Below are positions 1 through 9,442 of a stretch of DNA of 64,000 nt, in pieces (the stretch's first letter is position 1; the number at the start of each line of letters is the position of its first letter). The notes beneath the pieces were generated by a model. The model saw only the letters and a program-made list of their open reading frames with translations. It did not search any database and was not told where the DNA came from. The DNA lies in the NCBI RefSeq assembly GCF_001641125.1, contig NZ_LWLP01000001.1, positions 128,079 through 192,078 of the forward strand, in the 5' to 3' direction. Source of the stretch: Arthrobacter sp. OY3WO11 (GTDB lineage: Bacteria > Actinomycetota > Actinomycetes > Actinomycetales > Micrococcaceae). Position numbers and translations under genes: made by a program.

Positions 1-478
1 TGGAGTAGGTTACCTTGCCGGGATTGGCCTTGGCGTCCGCGACGAGATCCTTGAGCGACTTGTAGGGGCTGTCCACCGGGACAGCGATGGCACCGGGTCC
101 GGCCAGGCCCTGGCCAATCGGCGCGTAGTTGGACGGGTCGATGTCGTAATCCTGGAACTGCAGGGTGGCTACCTCTACGCCCATCATCGAAAGGTTGTAG
201 CCATCCGGCTTTTGGTCCTTCAGCCAGTTGTAGGCCACCGATCCGTTGGCCCCCGGCTTGTTTTCGACGATGACCTCGACGCCCAGCTCTTTTTCCAGCA
301 ACGGTGCGATGGTACGGGCCGTCAGGTCCCCTGAGCCGCCTGCGGCCCAGGGGACGGTCAGCCGGATGTCCTGTGCAGGGAAGTCGGCTTCGGAACTGCC
401 GTTGCTGCCCGAGGCGCAACCAGTCAGCGCAAGCAACCCCGCCGTGCCCACTGCGAGTGATTTTAGAAGGGTTTTCAC
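1..478 (-). CDS. TctC/Bug-family tricarboxylate-type binding lipoprotein (partial)
   Basis: N-terminal 159 codons of an extracytoplasmic solute-binding protein of the tripartite tricarboxylate transporter (TTT) type; the C-terminus lies beyond the left edge. The start is GTG at 478-476, with an AAAGGAG ribosome site about 9 bases upstream. It opens with a lipoprotein signal peptide whose lipobox LTGC puts the acylated Cys at residue 21. It continues with family-typical segments: DIRLTVPWAAGGSGD, then ENKPGANGSVAYNWL. Such proteins capture carboxylates outside the membrane and pass them to TctAB. The divergent quinate dehydrogenase and the adjacent pca operon suggest an aromatic or hydroaromatic acid ligand, but that is inference. 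Confidence 0.85.
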   Translation of the reverse strand, partial: MKTLLKSLAVGTAGLLALTGCASGSNGSSEADFPAQDIRLTVPWAAGGSGDLTARTIAPLLEKELGVEVIVENKPGANGSVAYNWLKDQKPDGYNLSMMGVEVATLQFQDYDIDPSNYAPIGQGLAGPGAIAVPVDSPYKSLKDLVADAKANPGKVTYS

Positions 479-557
479 TACGGTTTTCTCCTTTGATACC
501 CGTAATCCGACAAGGCTGCTGGCTGTCATCTCCGACAGTCCACCTCATCTGGGACTT

Positions 558-583
558 TGTGCGCATTACGAACATGTGTGCAT
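558..583. promoter_or_regulatory. Direct repeat in divergent promoter region
   Basis: The intergenic region between the TctC gene and the divergent dehydrogenase contains TGTGCGCAT (558-566) and TGTGTGCAT (575-583), 17 bases apart and flanked by AT-rich sequence. This is a plausible operator for an IclR-type regulator of the aromatic cluster. No experimental motif is known to me that matches exactly. Confidence 0.25.
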
Positions 584-705
584 AAAACGTACAGTAGTTG
601 TAATCTAGTTCACATCGAGGCCCGGAACAAGGCCGCGGCCGAAATTGTGACCAAGCAGTCCGACCGTTGGACGCTTCGCACTGGCGGGGCCGGAAGGTGG
701 ACAGA

Positions 706-1578
706 ATGAGTACTCCGGCGGAGTCGTACCTGGTGGGGTTGATCGGCGAAGGAACCACGCACTCATTGACCCCTGCCCTCCACGAGCGGGAAGCCGATCA
801 GCACGGGCTGCGGTACATCTACCGGACCGTCGACCTGACCGTCCTGGCACGTCCGGCCGGAGACGTGGGGGCCCTGCTCTCGGCCGGGCGCGACCTCGGC
901 TTCAATGCTTTCAACATCACCGTTCCCGCCAAACAGGTTGTCCTTGAGTACCTAGACGATCTTTCGGATGATGCGGCGCGGCTGGGGGCGGTCAACACCG
1001 TCCTTATCCATGATGGCAAGTTCATCGGCCACAACACCGATTACTCCGGATTTGGCTCCGCCCTCGAGGAAGGCCTCCCTGGAGCGTCCCTTGGACGTGT
1101 GGCGCAGCTGGGTGCCGGCGGCGCCGGAGCCGCTACGGCCTACGCGCTCCTTGCAGCAGGAGCTGAGCACCTGTACGTCCTGGACCTTGATCCCGCCCGG
1201 TCCCGGGAGCGGGCGGCGGCCCTGGCGGGGCACTTCCCGGACAGGATCATCGAATGGCGGCCGATGAGTGAGGTGGCCGATGTGATGTCCGACGCCGACG
1301 GGCTGGTGCATGCCACCCCTGTGGGGATGCACGCCCATCCGGGCATGCCCCTGGACGGGGACCTGCTCCAACCCCGGCACTGGGTGGCCGACATTGTCTA
1401 CCGCCCGATCGAAACTGGGCTGCTCAAGGCGGCCGCTGCCAAAGGGTGCCGCGTGCTGGACGGCGGCCACATGGCCGTGGGCCAGGCAGTGGACGCCTTC
1501 CGCCTCATCACGGGCGTGGAACCGGACCGCCCACGCATGAGGGAGCATTTCCTGTCCATGCTCAGGCAGGGGGCCTAA
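706..1578 (+). CDS. Quinate/shikimate dehydrogenase (AroE/QsuD family), copy 1
   Basis: Oxidises quinate or shikimate to the 3-dehydro acid, feeding the QsuB dehydratase in this cluster. The start is ATG 706, with GGAAGGTGG just upstream; the open frame extends to 667 but without a ribosome site. The 290-residue protein has the substrate motif Ser-Leu-Thr near residue 20, the catalytic Lys76 in NITVPAK and the nucleotide loop GAGGAG. An Asp ending the second strand (VLDLDPARS) favours NAD+ and thus a catabolic role. It is clearly paralogous to the protein at 11326-12207, which has NITHPCK at the same place. A biosynthetic AroE role is less likely given the location. Confidence 0.85.
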   Translation: MSTPAESYLVGLIGEGTTHSLTPALHEREADQHGLRYIYRTVDLTVLARPAGDVGALLSAGRDLGFNAFNITVPAKQVVLEYLDDLSDDAARLGAVNTVLIHDGKFIGHNTDYSGFGSALEEGLPGASLGRVAQLGAGGAGAATAYALLAAGAEHLYVLDLDPARSRERAAALAGHFPDRIIEWRPMSEVADVMSDADGLVHATPVGMHAHPGMPLDGDLLQPRHWVADIVYRPIETGLLKAAAAKGCRVLDGGHMAVGQAVDAFRLITGVEPDRPRMREHFLSMLRQGA

Positions 1579-1605
1579 GCATCAACAGTGTGCGCCCCGG
1601 ACCGG

Positions 1606-2409
1606 CTACCCCCGTGCGCTGAGATCGGCGGAGATGAGTCTCGCCGTCGCAATGATCTCCTGTGCCACCGAATCCAGGAAGGCGTCCGGGTCCGGCTTGG
1701 CAGCGACGGACTGGGCCTGCAGTGACACGTTGACAGCCGCCACAACCCTGGACCTGTCGTACACAGGGGCGGCCACGGACATCAGGCCCAGCTCCAGCTC
1801 CTGGTCCAGCAAGCACCAGCCCTGCGCCCGGACTGTCTCCAGGACTGGCAGGAGGTCCTTGACGGTGCCCAGGGCGCGCGGGGTCAGCGGTTTGATCTCA
1901 GCGGCGGCCAGGTAGGACTTCAGGTCCGCCGGCGGCAGCCCGGCGAGCAGGACGCGGCCCATCGACGTGGCGTATGCCGGGAAGCGGGTGCCCACGGTAA
2001 TGCCCACATTCATGATCCGGCGGGTGGTCACCCGGGCGATGTAGGCGATGTCAGTCCCGTCGAGCACTGCGGCAGAAGTGGATTCCCCCAGCTTCAGGGA
2101 CAGTTCCTCAAGGTGCGGCTGCGCCATCTGCGGCAGCGACAGCCCGGACAGGTACGCGTAGCCCAGCTGGAGCACCTTGGCCGTCAGCGCGAATGTTTTC
2201 CCGTCGGTCCGCACGTAGCCCAGTTCCACCAGGGTATGCAGGAACCGCCGGGCCGTGGCGCGCGTCAGCCCGGTGCGGGCTGCCACCTCCGTCAGGGTCA
2301 TCACCGGGTGGTCCGTATCGAATGCACGGATGACGGCGAGCCCGCGGGCCAGGGACTGGACGTACTGGTCACTGGCCTGCGGGGCACCCGCTGATGCTGC
2401 GTCGGTCAT
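1606..2409 (-). CDS. pcaR: IclR-family regulator, PcaR/PcaU/PobR type
   Basis: Predicted transcriptional regulator of the beta-ketoadipate operon that precedes it on the same strand. The start is ATG 2409; an in-frame TTG at 2418 has no better ribosome site. About 267 residues. The N-terminal winged helix (about 25-85) contains LTEVAARTGLTRATARRFLHTL, and the C-terminal effector-binding domain contains SAAVLDGTDIAYIARV and the family-typical ATSMGRVLLAG. It is the last gene of the minus-strand run, 22 bases after pcaJ, and is convergent with the dehydrogenase at 706-1578. PcaR proteins generally respond to beta-ketoadipate or protocatechuate; which one applies here cannot be read from sequence. 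Confidence 0.85.
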   Translation of the reverse strand: MTDAASAGAPQASDQYVQSLARGLAVIRAFDTDHPVMTLTEVAARTGLTRATARRFLHTLVELGYVRTDGKTFALTAKVLQLGYAYLSGLSLPQMAQPHLEELSLKLGESTSAAVLDGTDIAYIARVTTRRIMNVGITVGTRFPAYATSMGRVLLAGLPPADLKSYLAAAEIKPLTPRALGTVKDLLPVLETVRAQGWCLLDQELELGLMSVAAPVYDRSRVVAAVNVSLQAQSVAAKPDPDAFLDSVAQEIIATARLISADLSARG

Positions 2410-2431
2410 GGTTACCAATCCTAGGGCCGGC

Positions 2432-3109
2432 TCAGGCCGCGGCGGCCGCCTTCAGCGGAACAGGCACCAGTTCCTGGAGTTCCTCCAAAGTGCAGCCGAA
2501 GGTTTCGCGGACGGTGATGCCGCCGGGACCGGTGAGGAAGACGGCTTTGTCTGTGTAGACGCGGGTGACGCAGCCGACGCCGGTGAGGGGGTAGGTGCAG
2601 GTCTCGACGATCTTGGAGGCGCCTTCGCGGGTGAGCAGGGTCATCATGACGAACACGTCCTTAGCGCCGGTGGCAAGGTCCATGGCACCTCCGACGGCGG
2701 GAATGGCGCCGGGTGCGCCGGTGTGCCAGTTGGCGAGGTCCCCGGTGACTGATACCTGGAACGCGCCGAGCACGCAGATGTCCAGGTGCCCGCCGCGCAT
2801 CATCGCGAAGGAGTCGGCGTGGTGGAAGTACGAGGCGCCCGGGAGTTCGGTGACGGGGATCTTGCCGGCGTTGATGAGGTCCTCGTCAATCTCATCGTCT
2901 TTGGCTTCCGGGCCCATGCCCAGCATCCCGTTCTCCGTGTGGAGCGTGATGTCCTGGTCCTCGGTGAGGTAGTTGGACACGAGCGTGGGCTGGCCGATGC
3001 CGAGGTTCACGAACGAGCCCGGGGCGATGTCCCTGGCCACCAGGCGGGCGAGGTCATCCCGGCTCAGTGGGGCCTCGGAGGTTTTGATGCTTGATTCCAT
3101 AACGCCCAT
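2432..3109 (-). CDS. pcaJ: 3-oxoadipate CoA-transferase subunit B
   Basis: Beta subunit of the enzyme that moves CoA from succinyl-CoA to 3-oxoadipate. The start chosen is ATG 3109 (MGVMESS), because AAGGTGG lies 6 bases upstream; ATG 3100 is an alternative, and the longer frame to 3175 runs into pcaI. The sequence has GIGQPTLVSNYL, then ENGMLGMGP, where the Glu is the residue that forms the CoA thioester in this family, and later GGAMDLATGAKDV. It starts one base after the pcaI stop codon, so the two subunits are almost certainly co-translated. Confidence 0.9.
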   Translation of the reverse strand: MGVMESSIKTSEAPLSRDDLARLVARDIAPGSFVNLGIGQPTLVSNYLTEDQDITLHTENGMLGMGPEAKDDEIDEDLINAGKIPVTELPGASYFHHADSFAMMRGGHLDICVLGAFQVSVTGDLANWHTGAPGAIPAVGGAMDLATGAKDVFVMMTLLTREGASKIVETCTYPLTGVGCVTRVYTDKAVFLTGPGGITVRETFGCTLEELQELVPVPLKAAAAA

Positions 3110-3110
3110 C

Positions 3111-3824
3111 TCAGGCCACCTTCTCTTCCGTGCCAGTGGTGCTGCCGGCGGTAGTGTCGGCGGCCGCGGGGACACGGACCACGGTATTGACGTAAATTCC
3201 GGGAGTCACCACATTTTCCGGGTCCAGCGCCCCGGTGGGAACGATCTCGGCGACCTGGACGATGGTGTGCCTGGCCGCCGCTGCCATGATCGGTCCGAAG
3301 TTCCGGGCGGTCTTGCGGTATACCAGGTTGCCCTTCCCGTCCGCCTTGAGCGCCTTGATCAGTGCGACGTCGGCATGGATGGGGGTCTCGAAGACCTGGC
3401 CGCGGCCGTCGATGATCCGGGTTTCCTTGCCTTCGGCGAGCATGGTCCCGTATCCGGTGGGGGTGAAGAACCCGCCGATCCCGGCCCCGGCGGCGCGGAT
3501 GCGCTCGGCCAGGTTGCCCTGCGGCACGAGCTCCAGTTCGATCTGCCCGGCCTTGTACCTGGCATCAAAATGCCAGGAGTCGGACTGGCGCGGGAACGAG
3601 CAGATCATCTTCCGCACCCGGCCTTCCTTGATCAGCAGCGCCAGGCCCTGGTCGCCCTGGCCGGCGTTGTTGTTCACCACCGTCAGGTCCGTGGCGCCGC
3701 AGTCCATCAGCGCGTCGATCAGCTCGAACGGCTGCCCGGCGTTGCCGAACCCGCCGATCATCACGGTGGAACCGTCTTTGATTCCGGAGACGGCCTCCTG
3801 GACCGACTCTACGAAGTTCAGCAT
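3111..3824 (-). CDS. pcaI: 3-oxoadipate CoA-transferase subunit A
   Basis: Alpha subunit of the 3-oxoadipate:succinyl-CoA CoA-transferase, 237 residues. It carries the CoA-binding glycine motif GSTVMIGGFGNAGQP near the N-terminus and GIGGFFTPTGYGTMLAEGKE further on, both typical of family I CoA-transferase alpha subunits. The start codon lies 3 bases after the pcaF stop, and pcaJ follows at once. A scoA-type succinyl-CoA:acetoacetate transferase has a similar sequence, but the location between pca genes makes the 3-oxoadipate role much more likely. Confidence 0.9.
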   Translation of the reverse strand: MLNFVESVQEAVSGIKDGSTVMIGGFGNAGQPFELIDALMDCGATDLTVVNNNAGQGDQGLALLIKEGRVRKMICSFPRQSDSWHFDARYKAGQIELELVPQGNLAERIRAAGAGIGGFFTPTGYGTMLAEGKETRIIDGRGQVFETPIHADVALIKALKADGKGNLVYRKTARNFGPIMAAAARHTIVQVAEIVPTGALDPENVVTPGIYVNTVVRVPAAADTTAGSTTGTEEKVA

Positions 3825-3827
3825 TGC

Positions 3828-5042
<1,215 letters not shown>

Positions 5043-5069
5043 TACTGTTCCTCAAATCTGTCCAAGGTT

Positions 5070-5135
5070 CCCAACTAGGTAGCGGTAAGTGTCGTTTTGG
5101 AGGCTCATAACGACACTTGGCGCTACCTAGTTGGG
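5070..5135. repeat. Long imperfect palindrome (REP-like) between pcaC and pcaF
   Basis: The left arm at 5070-5096 (CCCAACTAGGTAGCG, two unpaired bases, AAGTGTCGTT) is the reverse complement of the right arm at 5109-5135 in 25 of 27 positions, around a 12-base loop. The right arm overlaps the last two codons and the TAG stop of pcaC. It would form a very stable hairpin in the polycistronic mRNA. No other copy was seen in this window. Confidence 0.8.
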
Positions 5136-5612
5136 CGGGGTGGGGGTTTCGTTGGTGGGTGCTGCGCTGTCCATAGCGGCGCTGTCCAGGTCCTTAAACA
5201 CCTGCTGGGCGGTCTTGAAAGCCGTATTCGCGGAGGGCACTCCGCAGTAGATGGCGGTCTGCAGCAAAATTTCCTTGATCTCGTCCCTGCTGAGGCCATT
5301 GGTGAGGGCAGCCCGGATGTGCATTGCCAGCTCTTCCCAGTGCCCGTGCGCCACCATGGCGGTGATGGTGACGGCGGAGCGCATCTGCCGCGTTAGTCCG
5401 GGCCGGGTCCAGATCCCGCCCCACGCGATCCGGGTGATCATGTCCTGGAAGTCGTCGGTGAATTCGTCCTTGGTGGCGTTGGCCCGGTCCACGTGCGCGT
5501 CGCCCAGCACTTCGCGCCGGACCTTCATACCGCCGTCATAAATGTCCTGGCTGGTGGCGCCAGGCTGGACGGCGCCGTTACGTTCGGGGTTCTTCCCGCC
5601 AGTGCCGTTCAT
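5127..5612 (-). CDS. pcaC: 4-carboxymuconolactone decarboxylase
   Basis: Converts gamma-carboxymuconolactone to 3-oxoadipate enol-lactone. It is a 161-residue, all-helical protein of the CMD/AhpD family with the core MKVRREVLGDAHVDRA, GIWTRPGLTRQMRSAVTITAMVAHGHWEEL and EILLQTAIYCGVPSAN. The start codon overlaps the pcaD stop in an ATGA arrangement, so it is translationally coupled. It is a free-standing gene here, whereas many actinobacteria carry a pcaD-pcaC fusion (pcaL). Its last residues, Pro-Asn-stop, are encoded by one arm of the palindrome. Confidence 0.9.
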   Translation of the reverse strand: MNGTGGKNPERNGAVQPGATSQDIYDGGMKVRREVLGDAHVDRANATKDEFTDDFQDMITRIAWGGIWTRPGLTRQMRSAVTITAMVAHGHWEELAMHIRAALTNGLSRDEIKEILLQTAIYCGVPSANTAFKTAQQVFKDLDSAAMDSAAPTNETPTPPN

Positions 5613-6427
5613 TTGGCTGCTCCCTGTGATTCGGTCCAGGTGATGAGGCTGCGCATCAGCTCGGCCACGTGGGCGGGGGCTTCGGCCGGGGCAAGGTGGG
5701 CCACGCCCTCCAGGGTGACAGCGGTGGCCGTCCCTCCTCCGGCCGTGATGCCGGCCGCCACTTCTTCAGCGAACGACGGCGGGGCCACCCCGTCCAGCGC
5801 CCCGGCGATGACCTGGGTTGGCACCCGGATGCTGCCCAGGTCCTCCCGGACGTCGAACGCGGCCAGTGCTTCGCAGCAGAAGGCGTAGCTGAACCGGTCG
5901 GCATCGCGCAGGGCGTGCAGCAGCCGGCTGCTGAGCTCGGGCTCGCGTTCCATGAAACCGGGGGCGAACCAGCGTTCGGCCGAGCCCTGGATCATCACCG
6001 GGGTGCCCTGGCTGCGGACTGTTTCAGCCCGTTCCAGCCACCCTTCGGGCGTGCCCAGCTTTGCGCCGCTGCACTGCACGGACAGGCTTTTGAGGCGTTT
6101 CCCGTGCTTGATGCCCAGCTGCAGGCCGGTGGCACCGCCCAGGGAGACGCCCGCATAGTGGAATGCCTCTCCGGGTGCGATGGAGTCCACGAGGTCCACC
6201 ACGGCATCAGCCAGGGCGGCAACGTCGAAGGCCTCCGCGGCAGCGGGTGAGACCCCGTGGCCGGGCAGGTCCCAGGCCACGACATCGACATCGTTGCCGA
6301 GCACCGAGGCGGTGCGGTTCCACAGGATGGTGGAGGTGCCCAGGGAGGGTCCCACCACCAGCAGGGGATGATCGCCCAGGGGCCGCTGGGGCGAGAGCAG
6401 GGCGGCTTTCAGGGCAGGTTTAGCCAC
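5609..6427 (-). CDS. pcaD: 3-oxoadipate enol-lactonase
   Basis: Alpha/beta hydrolase that opens 3-oxoadipate enol-lactone. 272 residues, with the nucleophile elbow GVSLGG (Ser95), the DLPGHG strand and a C-terminal His in GVAHLAPAEAP. The start is GTG 6427, with GGAG 6 bases upstream; it overlaps pcaB by 8 bases, and its stop overlaps the pcaC start by 4. The coupled order pcaB-pcaD-pcaC follows the order of the reactions. Confidence 0.88.
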   Translation of the reverse strand: MAKPALKAALLSPQRPLGDHPLLVVGPSLGTSTILWNRTASVLGNDVDVVAWDLPGHGVSPAAAEAFDVAALADAVVDLVDSIAPGEAFHYAGVSLGGATGLQLGIKHGKRLKSLSVQCSGAKLGTPEGWLERAETVRSQGTPVMIQGSAERWFAPGFMEREPELSSRLLHALRDADRFSYAFCCEALAAFDVREDLGSIRVPTQVIAGALDGVAPPSFAEEVAAGITAGGGTATAVTLEGVAHLAPAEAPAHVAELMRSLITWTESQGAAK

Positions 6428-7910
6428 GGGGGTCTCCGTTCACGTCGGTATCGGGAAGTGCAGTAGGTGCCGCAAATTCCGGGAAGGCGGCCTGTATGCG
6501 GCGGGAAATGCCTGCTGCCTCGCCCAGGTAGCTGGCGGGGTCGAGGAGTTCCTCGAGCCGGAGGTCGGTGAGTACCCCGGCAGGCACGGCGTCGCGGAGC
6601 AGCCTGCGGTAGGTGGCCGCCTGCTCTCCGGAGGGTGCCTGCAGGGTCTGGTCCACCACGGCCTGCAGCTGTTCCTTCCCGGTGAGGCCGTCCTTCGCCC
6701 CAAGCAGGGGCGCCACCGCCGCGCCCACTCCCTCGGCCAGGAGCAGCGGGCCCGCGAGGTCCAGGTTGCGGCGCATCGCGTCGGGGAAGGATTGAAGGCC
6801 CTCAGCGAGCTCACGGACGTGTCCGGCCGCCCCGAGCGCCAGGGCCAGGAGCTGCCGGAGGGCCGGCCATTCGGTGTGCCACGCGGCGTCCGGGCGCTCA
6901 TCGTTGAAGTTGGCTGCCGCCAGGTGCAGCTGGGCCACGAGCTGGGGTGCCTGCAGCGCGGCACTGCGGACCAGGACGGACAGCACGGGGTTCTGTTTCT
7001 GCGGCATGGCAGAGGAGACTCCGCGGCCGGCGGCACGCGGCTCGGCCAGCTCGCCCACCTCGGGCCTGCTCAGGAACAGGACATCCGCGGCGATCTTGCC
7101 GAACGCGTCCAGCACGGCGGCGAGGGCATTGCCCAGGGACGTGACCACCAGCCGGTTGGTGTGCCATGGCGCCGGAGCCGCGGCGAGGCCCAGCTGTGCC
7201 GCCAGGGCATCGGCCAGGCTGAAGGGGGTGCTTGATGAGCCGGAGGCCAGGACGGTTCCGGCAGCCAGGGTCCCCGCCGCGCCGCCGAACTGGACCGGAT
7301 ATGCCAGGCCTTCGAGCTGGCGTCCCGCGGCGGCGACGCCGTGGAACCATTGCGCAGCCCGCAGGCCGAACGTGAAGGGCAGGGAATGCTGGGTCAGGCT
7401 CCTGCCCACGCACAGCGTGTCCGCATGCTCTTCCGCCAAACTGGCGAGCGCCGCCGTCGTCCTTTTCAGGTCGCCGAGCAATGCCTCCACGGTGTTGCGG
7501 GCCAGCAGCATCAGGGCAGTATCCAGCACGTCCTGGCTGGTCAGGGACGTGTGGACTGCCTTCCCCGCACCGATGCCGGTACCGTCCAGCGCCTGGACGT
7601 TTTTCCGAAGGTCCGCCAGCAGCGGGATCACGGGGTTGCCGCCGCCCTGGGCGCGGCGGGCTATGCCTGCCACGCTGTACCTGCCGGGCTCGGCCGCGGC
7701 GGAGACGACGGCGGCGGAACCGGCGGCCGCCAGGCCCGCCTTCTCCAGCACGGCGGCCCAGCCGGACTCGACGGCGAGGATCGCCGCCAGCACAGCCTGG
7801 TCACCCGTCAGCGCACCCACCAGGGGCGAGGCCGAGACGGGGCTGAGCAGGCCGGCGTCGCCTGCTCCCCCGAACGTGCCCGTATCTCCCAGGCCGGCGG
7901 ACCCGGTCAC
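6420..7910 (-). CDS. pcaB: 3-carboxy-cis,cis-muconate cycloisomerase
   Basis: Member of the fumarase/aspartase superfamily that lactonises 3-carboxy-cis,cis-muconate. It is about 496 residues and carries the superfamily signature GVSSAMPQKQNPV, an upstream TSLTSQDVLDTALML segment and a typical helical core. It starts with GTG 7910, which overlaps the pcaG stop (GTGA). It is somewhat longer than many PcaB proteins, with an Ala/Gly-rich N-terminus. Confidence 0.9.
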   Translation of the reverse strand: MTGSAGLGDTGTFGGAGDAGLLSPVSASPLVGALTGDQAVLAAILAVESGWAAVLEKAGLAAAGSAAVVSAAAEPGRYSVAGIARRAQGGGNPVIPLLADLRKNVQALDGTGIGAGKAVHTSLTSQDVLDTALMLLARNTVEALLGDLKRTTAALASLAEEHADTLCVGRSLTQHSLPFTFGLRAAQWFHGVAAAGRQLEGLAYPVQFGGAAGTLAAGTVLASGSSSTPFSLADALAAQLGLAAAPAPWHTNRLVVTSLGNALAAVLDAFGKIAADVLFLSRPEVGELAEPRAAGRGVSSAMPQKQNPVLSVLVRSAALQAPQLVAQLHLAAANFNDERPDAAWHTEWPALRQLLALALGAAGHVRELAEGLQSFPDAMRRNLDLAGPLLLAEGVGAAVAPLLGAKDGLTGKEQLQAVVDQTLQAPSGEQAATYRRLLRDAVPAGVLTDLRLEELLDPASYLGEAAGISRRIQAAFPEFAAPTALPDTDVNGDPRG

Positions 7911-8485
7911 TGGAAGTCCAGGAAGACTGTCTCGCCCTCACCCTGCAGGCGGACGTCCCAGGTGAGGCCGCCGTCGGCGTCGCGGCGGGCGATCAGCGTT
8001 TTGCGGCGCTCGGGATCCAGGGAGCGCAGCAGGGGGTCGTTGGCCAGCGCCTCGGTGTCCTCGGGGAGGTAGATACGGGTGAAGAGCCGGTTGGTGAGCC
8101 CGCGGGCGAAGATGGCCACGGAGATAAAGGGCGCGGCCGCTGGTTTTCCAGGGACCTGCTTGGTGGGGCCCGGGTTCACGGTGGTGAAGGTGAAGACTCC
8201 GGAGTTGCCCACCGCGCCGCGGCCCCACCCGGTAAAGGTGTAGCCGTCGCGGACCAGGGAACCGGTCTTCTTGAGGATGTTGCCCTCGGCATCGGGCTGC
8301 CAGATTTCCAGGATGGCGTCCGGGATGGTGTGCCCGGCGCCGTCGTACACAGTGCCCTGCAGGCGGATGGACCCCGGTGAGCCGGGGGCCAGGAGCTCGT
8401 TGTCCTTCTCGAACGGCAGGGCGTACCCGTAGAAGGGGCCGACGGTCTGGCCGGGGGTGGGGACAAGTTTGGTCTGGTTACTCAT
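7907..8485 (-). CDS. pcaG: Protocatechuate 3,4-dioxygenase alpha subunit
   Basis: Non-catalytic-iron partner subunit of the intradiol dioxygenase that cleaves protocatechuate. The start is ATG 8485 (MSNQTKL) with AGAGGA 8 bases upstream; the frame is open further, to 8527, but that part overlaps pcaH. The 192-residue protein has the N-terminal signature TPGQTVGPFYGYALPF, the beta-sandwich core IPDAILEIWQPDAEG and FISVAIFARGLTNRLFTRIYLP. It is 16 bases downstream of pcaH. Confidence 0.92.
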   Translation of the reverse strand: MSNQTKLVPTPGQTVGPFYGYALPFEKDNELLAPGSPGSIRLQGTVYDGAGHTIPDAILEIWQPDAEGNILKKTGSLVRDGYTFTGWGRGAVGNSGVFTFTTVNPGPTKQVPGKPAAAPFISVAIFARGLTNRLFTRIYLPEDTEALANDPLLRSLDPERRKTLIARRDADGGLTWDVRLQGEGETVFLDFQ

Positions 8486-8501
8486 GTGCCTGTTCCTCTG
8501 C

Positions 8502-9374
8502 CTATTCCTCGTCGCCTGCTGCACCAAGTGCTTCGTTTTCAGTCCACGTCCGCTTGGGGCCCGTCAGGACGATGTCCCAGTTGTAGCCCAGGGCCCACTC
8601 GGGCTCGGTGAGGCTGTGGTCGTAGGTGGCCACCAGCCGGTCGCGGGCGTCCTGGTCCACGATGGTCTGGTAGATCGGGTCCAGCGGGAACAGCTGGTCG
8701 CCCGGGAAGTACATCTGGGTGATGATCCGCTGGGTGAACTCGGTTCCGAAGAGGGAGAAGTGGATGTGGGCCGGGCGCCAGGCGTTCAGGTGGTTCTTCC
8801 ACGGGTACGCGCCGGGCTTGATGGTGGTGAAGCGGTAGGACCCGTCCGGGCCGGTGATGCAGCGGCCGATGCCCGTGAAGTTCGGGTCGATCGGCGCCGG
8901 GTGTTGGTCCCGCTTGTGGATGTAGCGGCCGGAGGAGTTGGCCTGCCATATCTCAACAAGCTGGCCGGCAACGGGGCGGCCGTTCCCGTCCAGGACCCGG
9001 CCTGCCACGATGATCCGCTCGCCCTGGGGCTCGCCGTTGTGCTGGATGGTGAGATCGGACTCGAGGGCGTGCACGTCCTGGTGGCCGAAGGCCGGCGAGT
9101 ACAGCTCGATGGTTTCCGGGTCTGCGTGATGCAGGCTCTTGGTGGGGTGCCGCAGGATGCTGGAGCGGTAGGGCGGGTAGTCCAGCCGCGGCTGGGTTTC
9201 GGCGGAGGAACCCTCTTTGAGGGCCCGTGCGTAGGCTTCGCCCAGGGCGTTGATCTCTGCGCTGAGGTCAGCCTGGGTTTCAATAGCGCGGTCCAGGGGC
9301 ATGTGGGCAGCCTTCGGCTCGGCGGGCGGCACAGACTCGTCGGTATCAAGCTGGGCGTTGGTTTCTTCCGGCAC
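8502..9374 (-). CDS. pcaH: Protocatechuate 3,4-dioxygenase beta subunit
   Basis: Iron-bearing subunit of the ring-cleaving dioxygenase. 290 residues; the start is GTG 9374 with AAAGGAG 6 bases upstream. The four iron ligands can be placed as Tyr151 (GRYIHKR), Tyr190 (GAYPWKNH), His203 and His205 (RPAHIHF). Their spacing of 39, 13 and 2 residues matches that of the known enzyme. An extra N-terminal acidic stretch of about 30 residues precedes the conserved part. It lies 68 bases after qsuB, which makes its substrate. Confidence 0.94.
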   Translation of the reverse strand: MPEETNAQLDTDESVPPAEPKAAHMPLDRAIETQADLSAEINALGEAYARALKEGSSAETQPRLDYPPYRSSILRHPTKSLHHADPETIELYSPAFGHQDVHALESDLTIQHNGEPQGERIIVAGRVLDGNGRPVAGQLVEIWQANSSGRYIHKRDQHPAPIDPNFTGIGRCITGPDGSYRFTTIKPGAYPWKNHLNAWRPAHIHFSLFGTEFTQRIITQMYFPGDQLFPLDPIYQTIVDQDARDRLVATYDHSLTEPEWALGYNWDIVLTGPKRTWTENEALGAAGDEE

Positions 9375-9442
9375 GGCTGGCTCCTTTCTGGTTTTCGTTG
9401 TGATTCGTTGGGCAGTTGGGGACAGTGGTTCGACGGCCCGGC

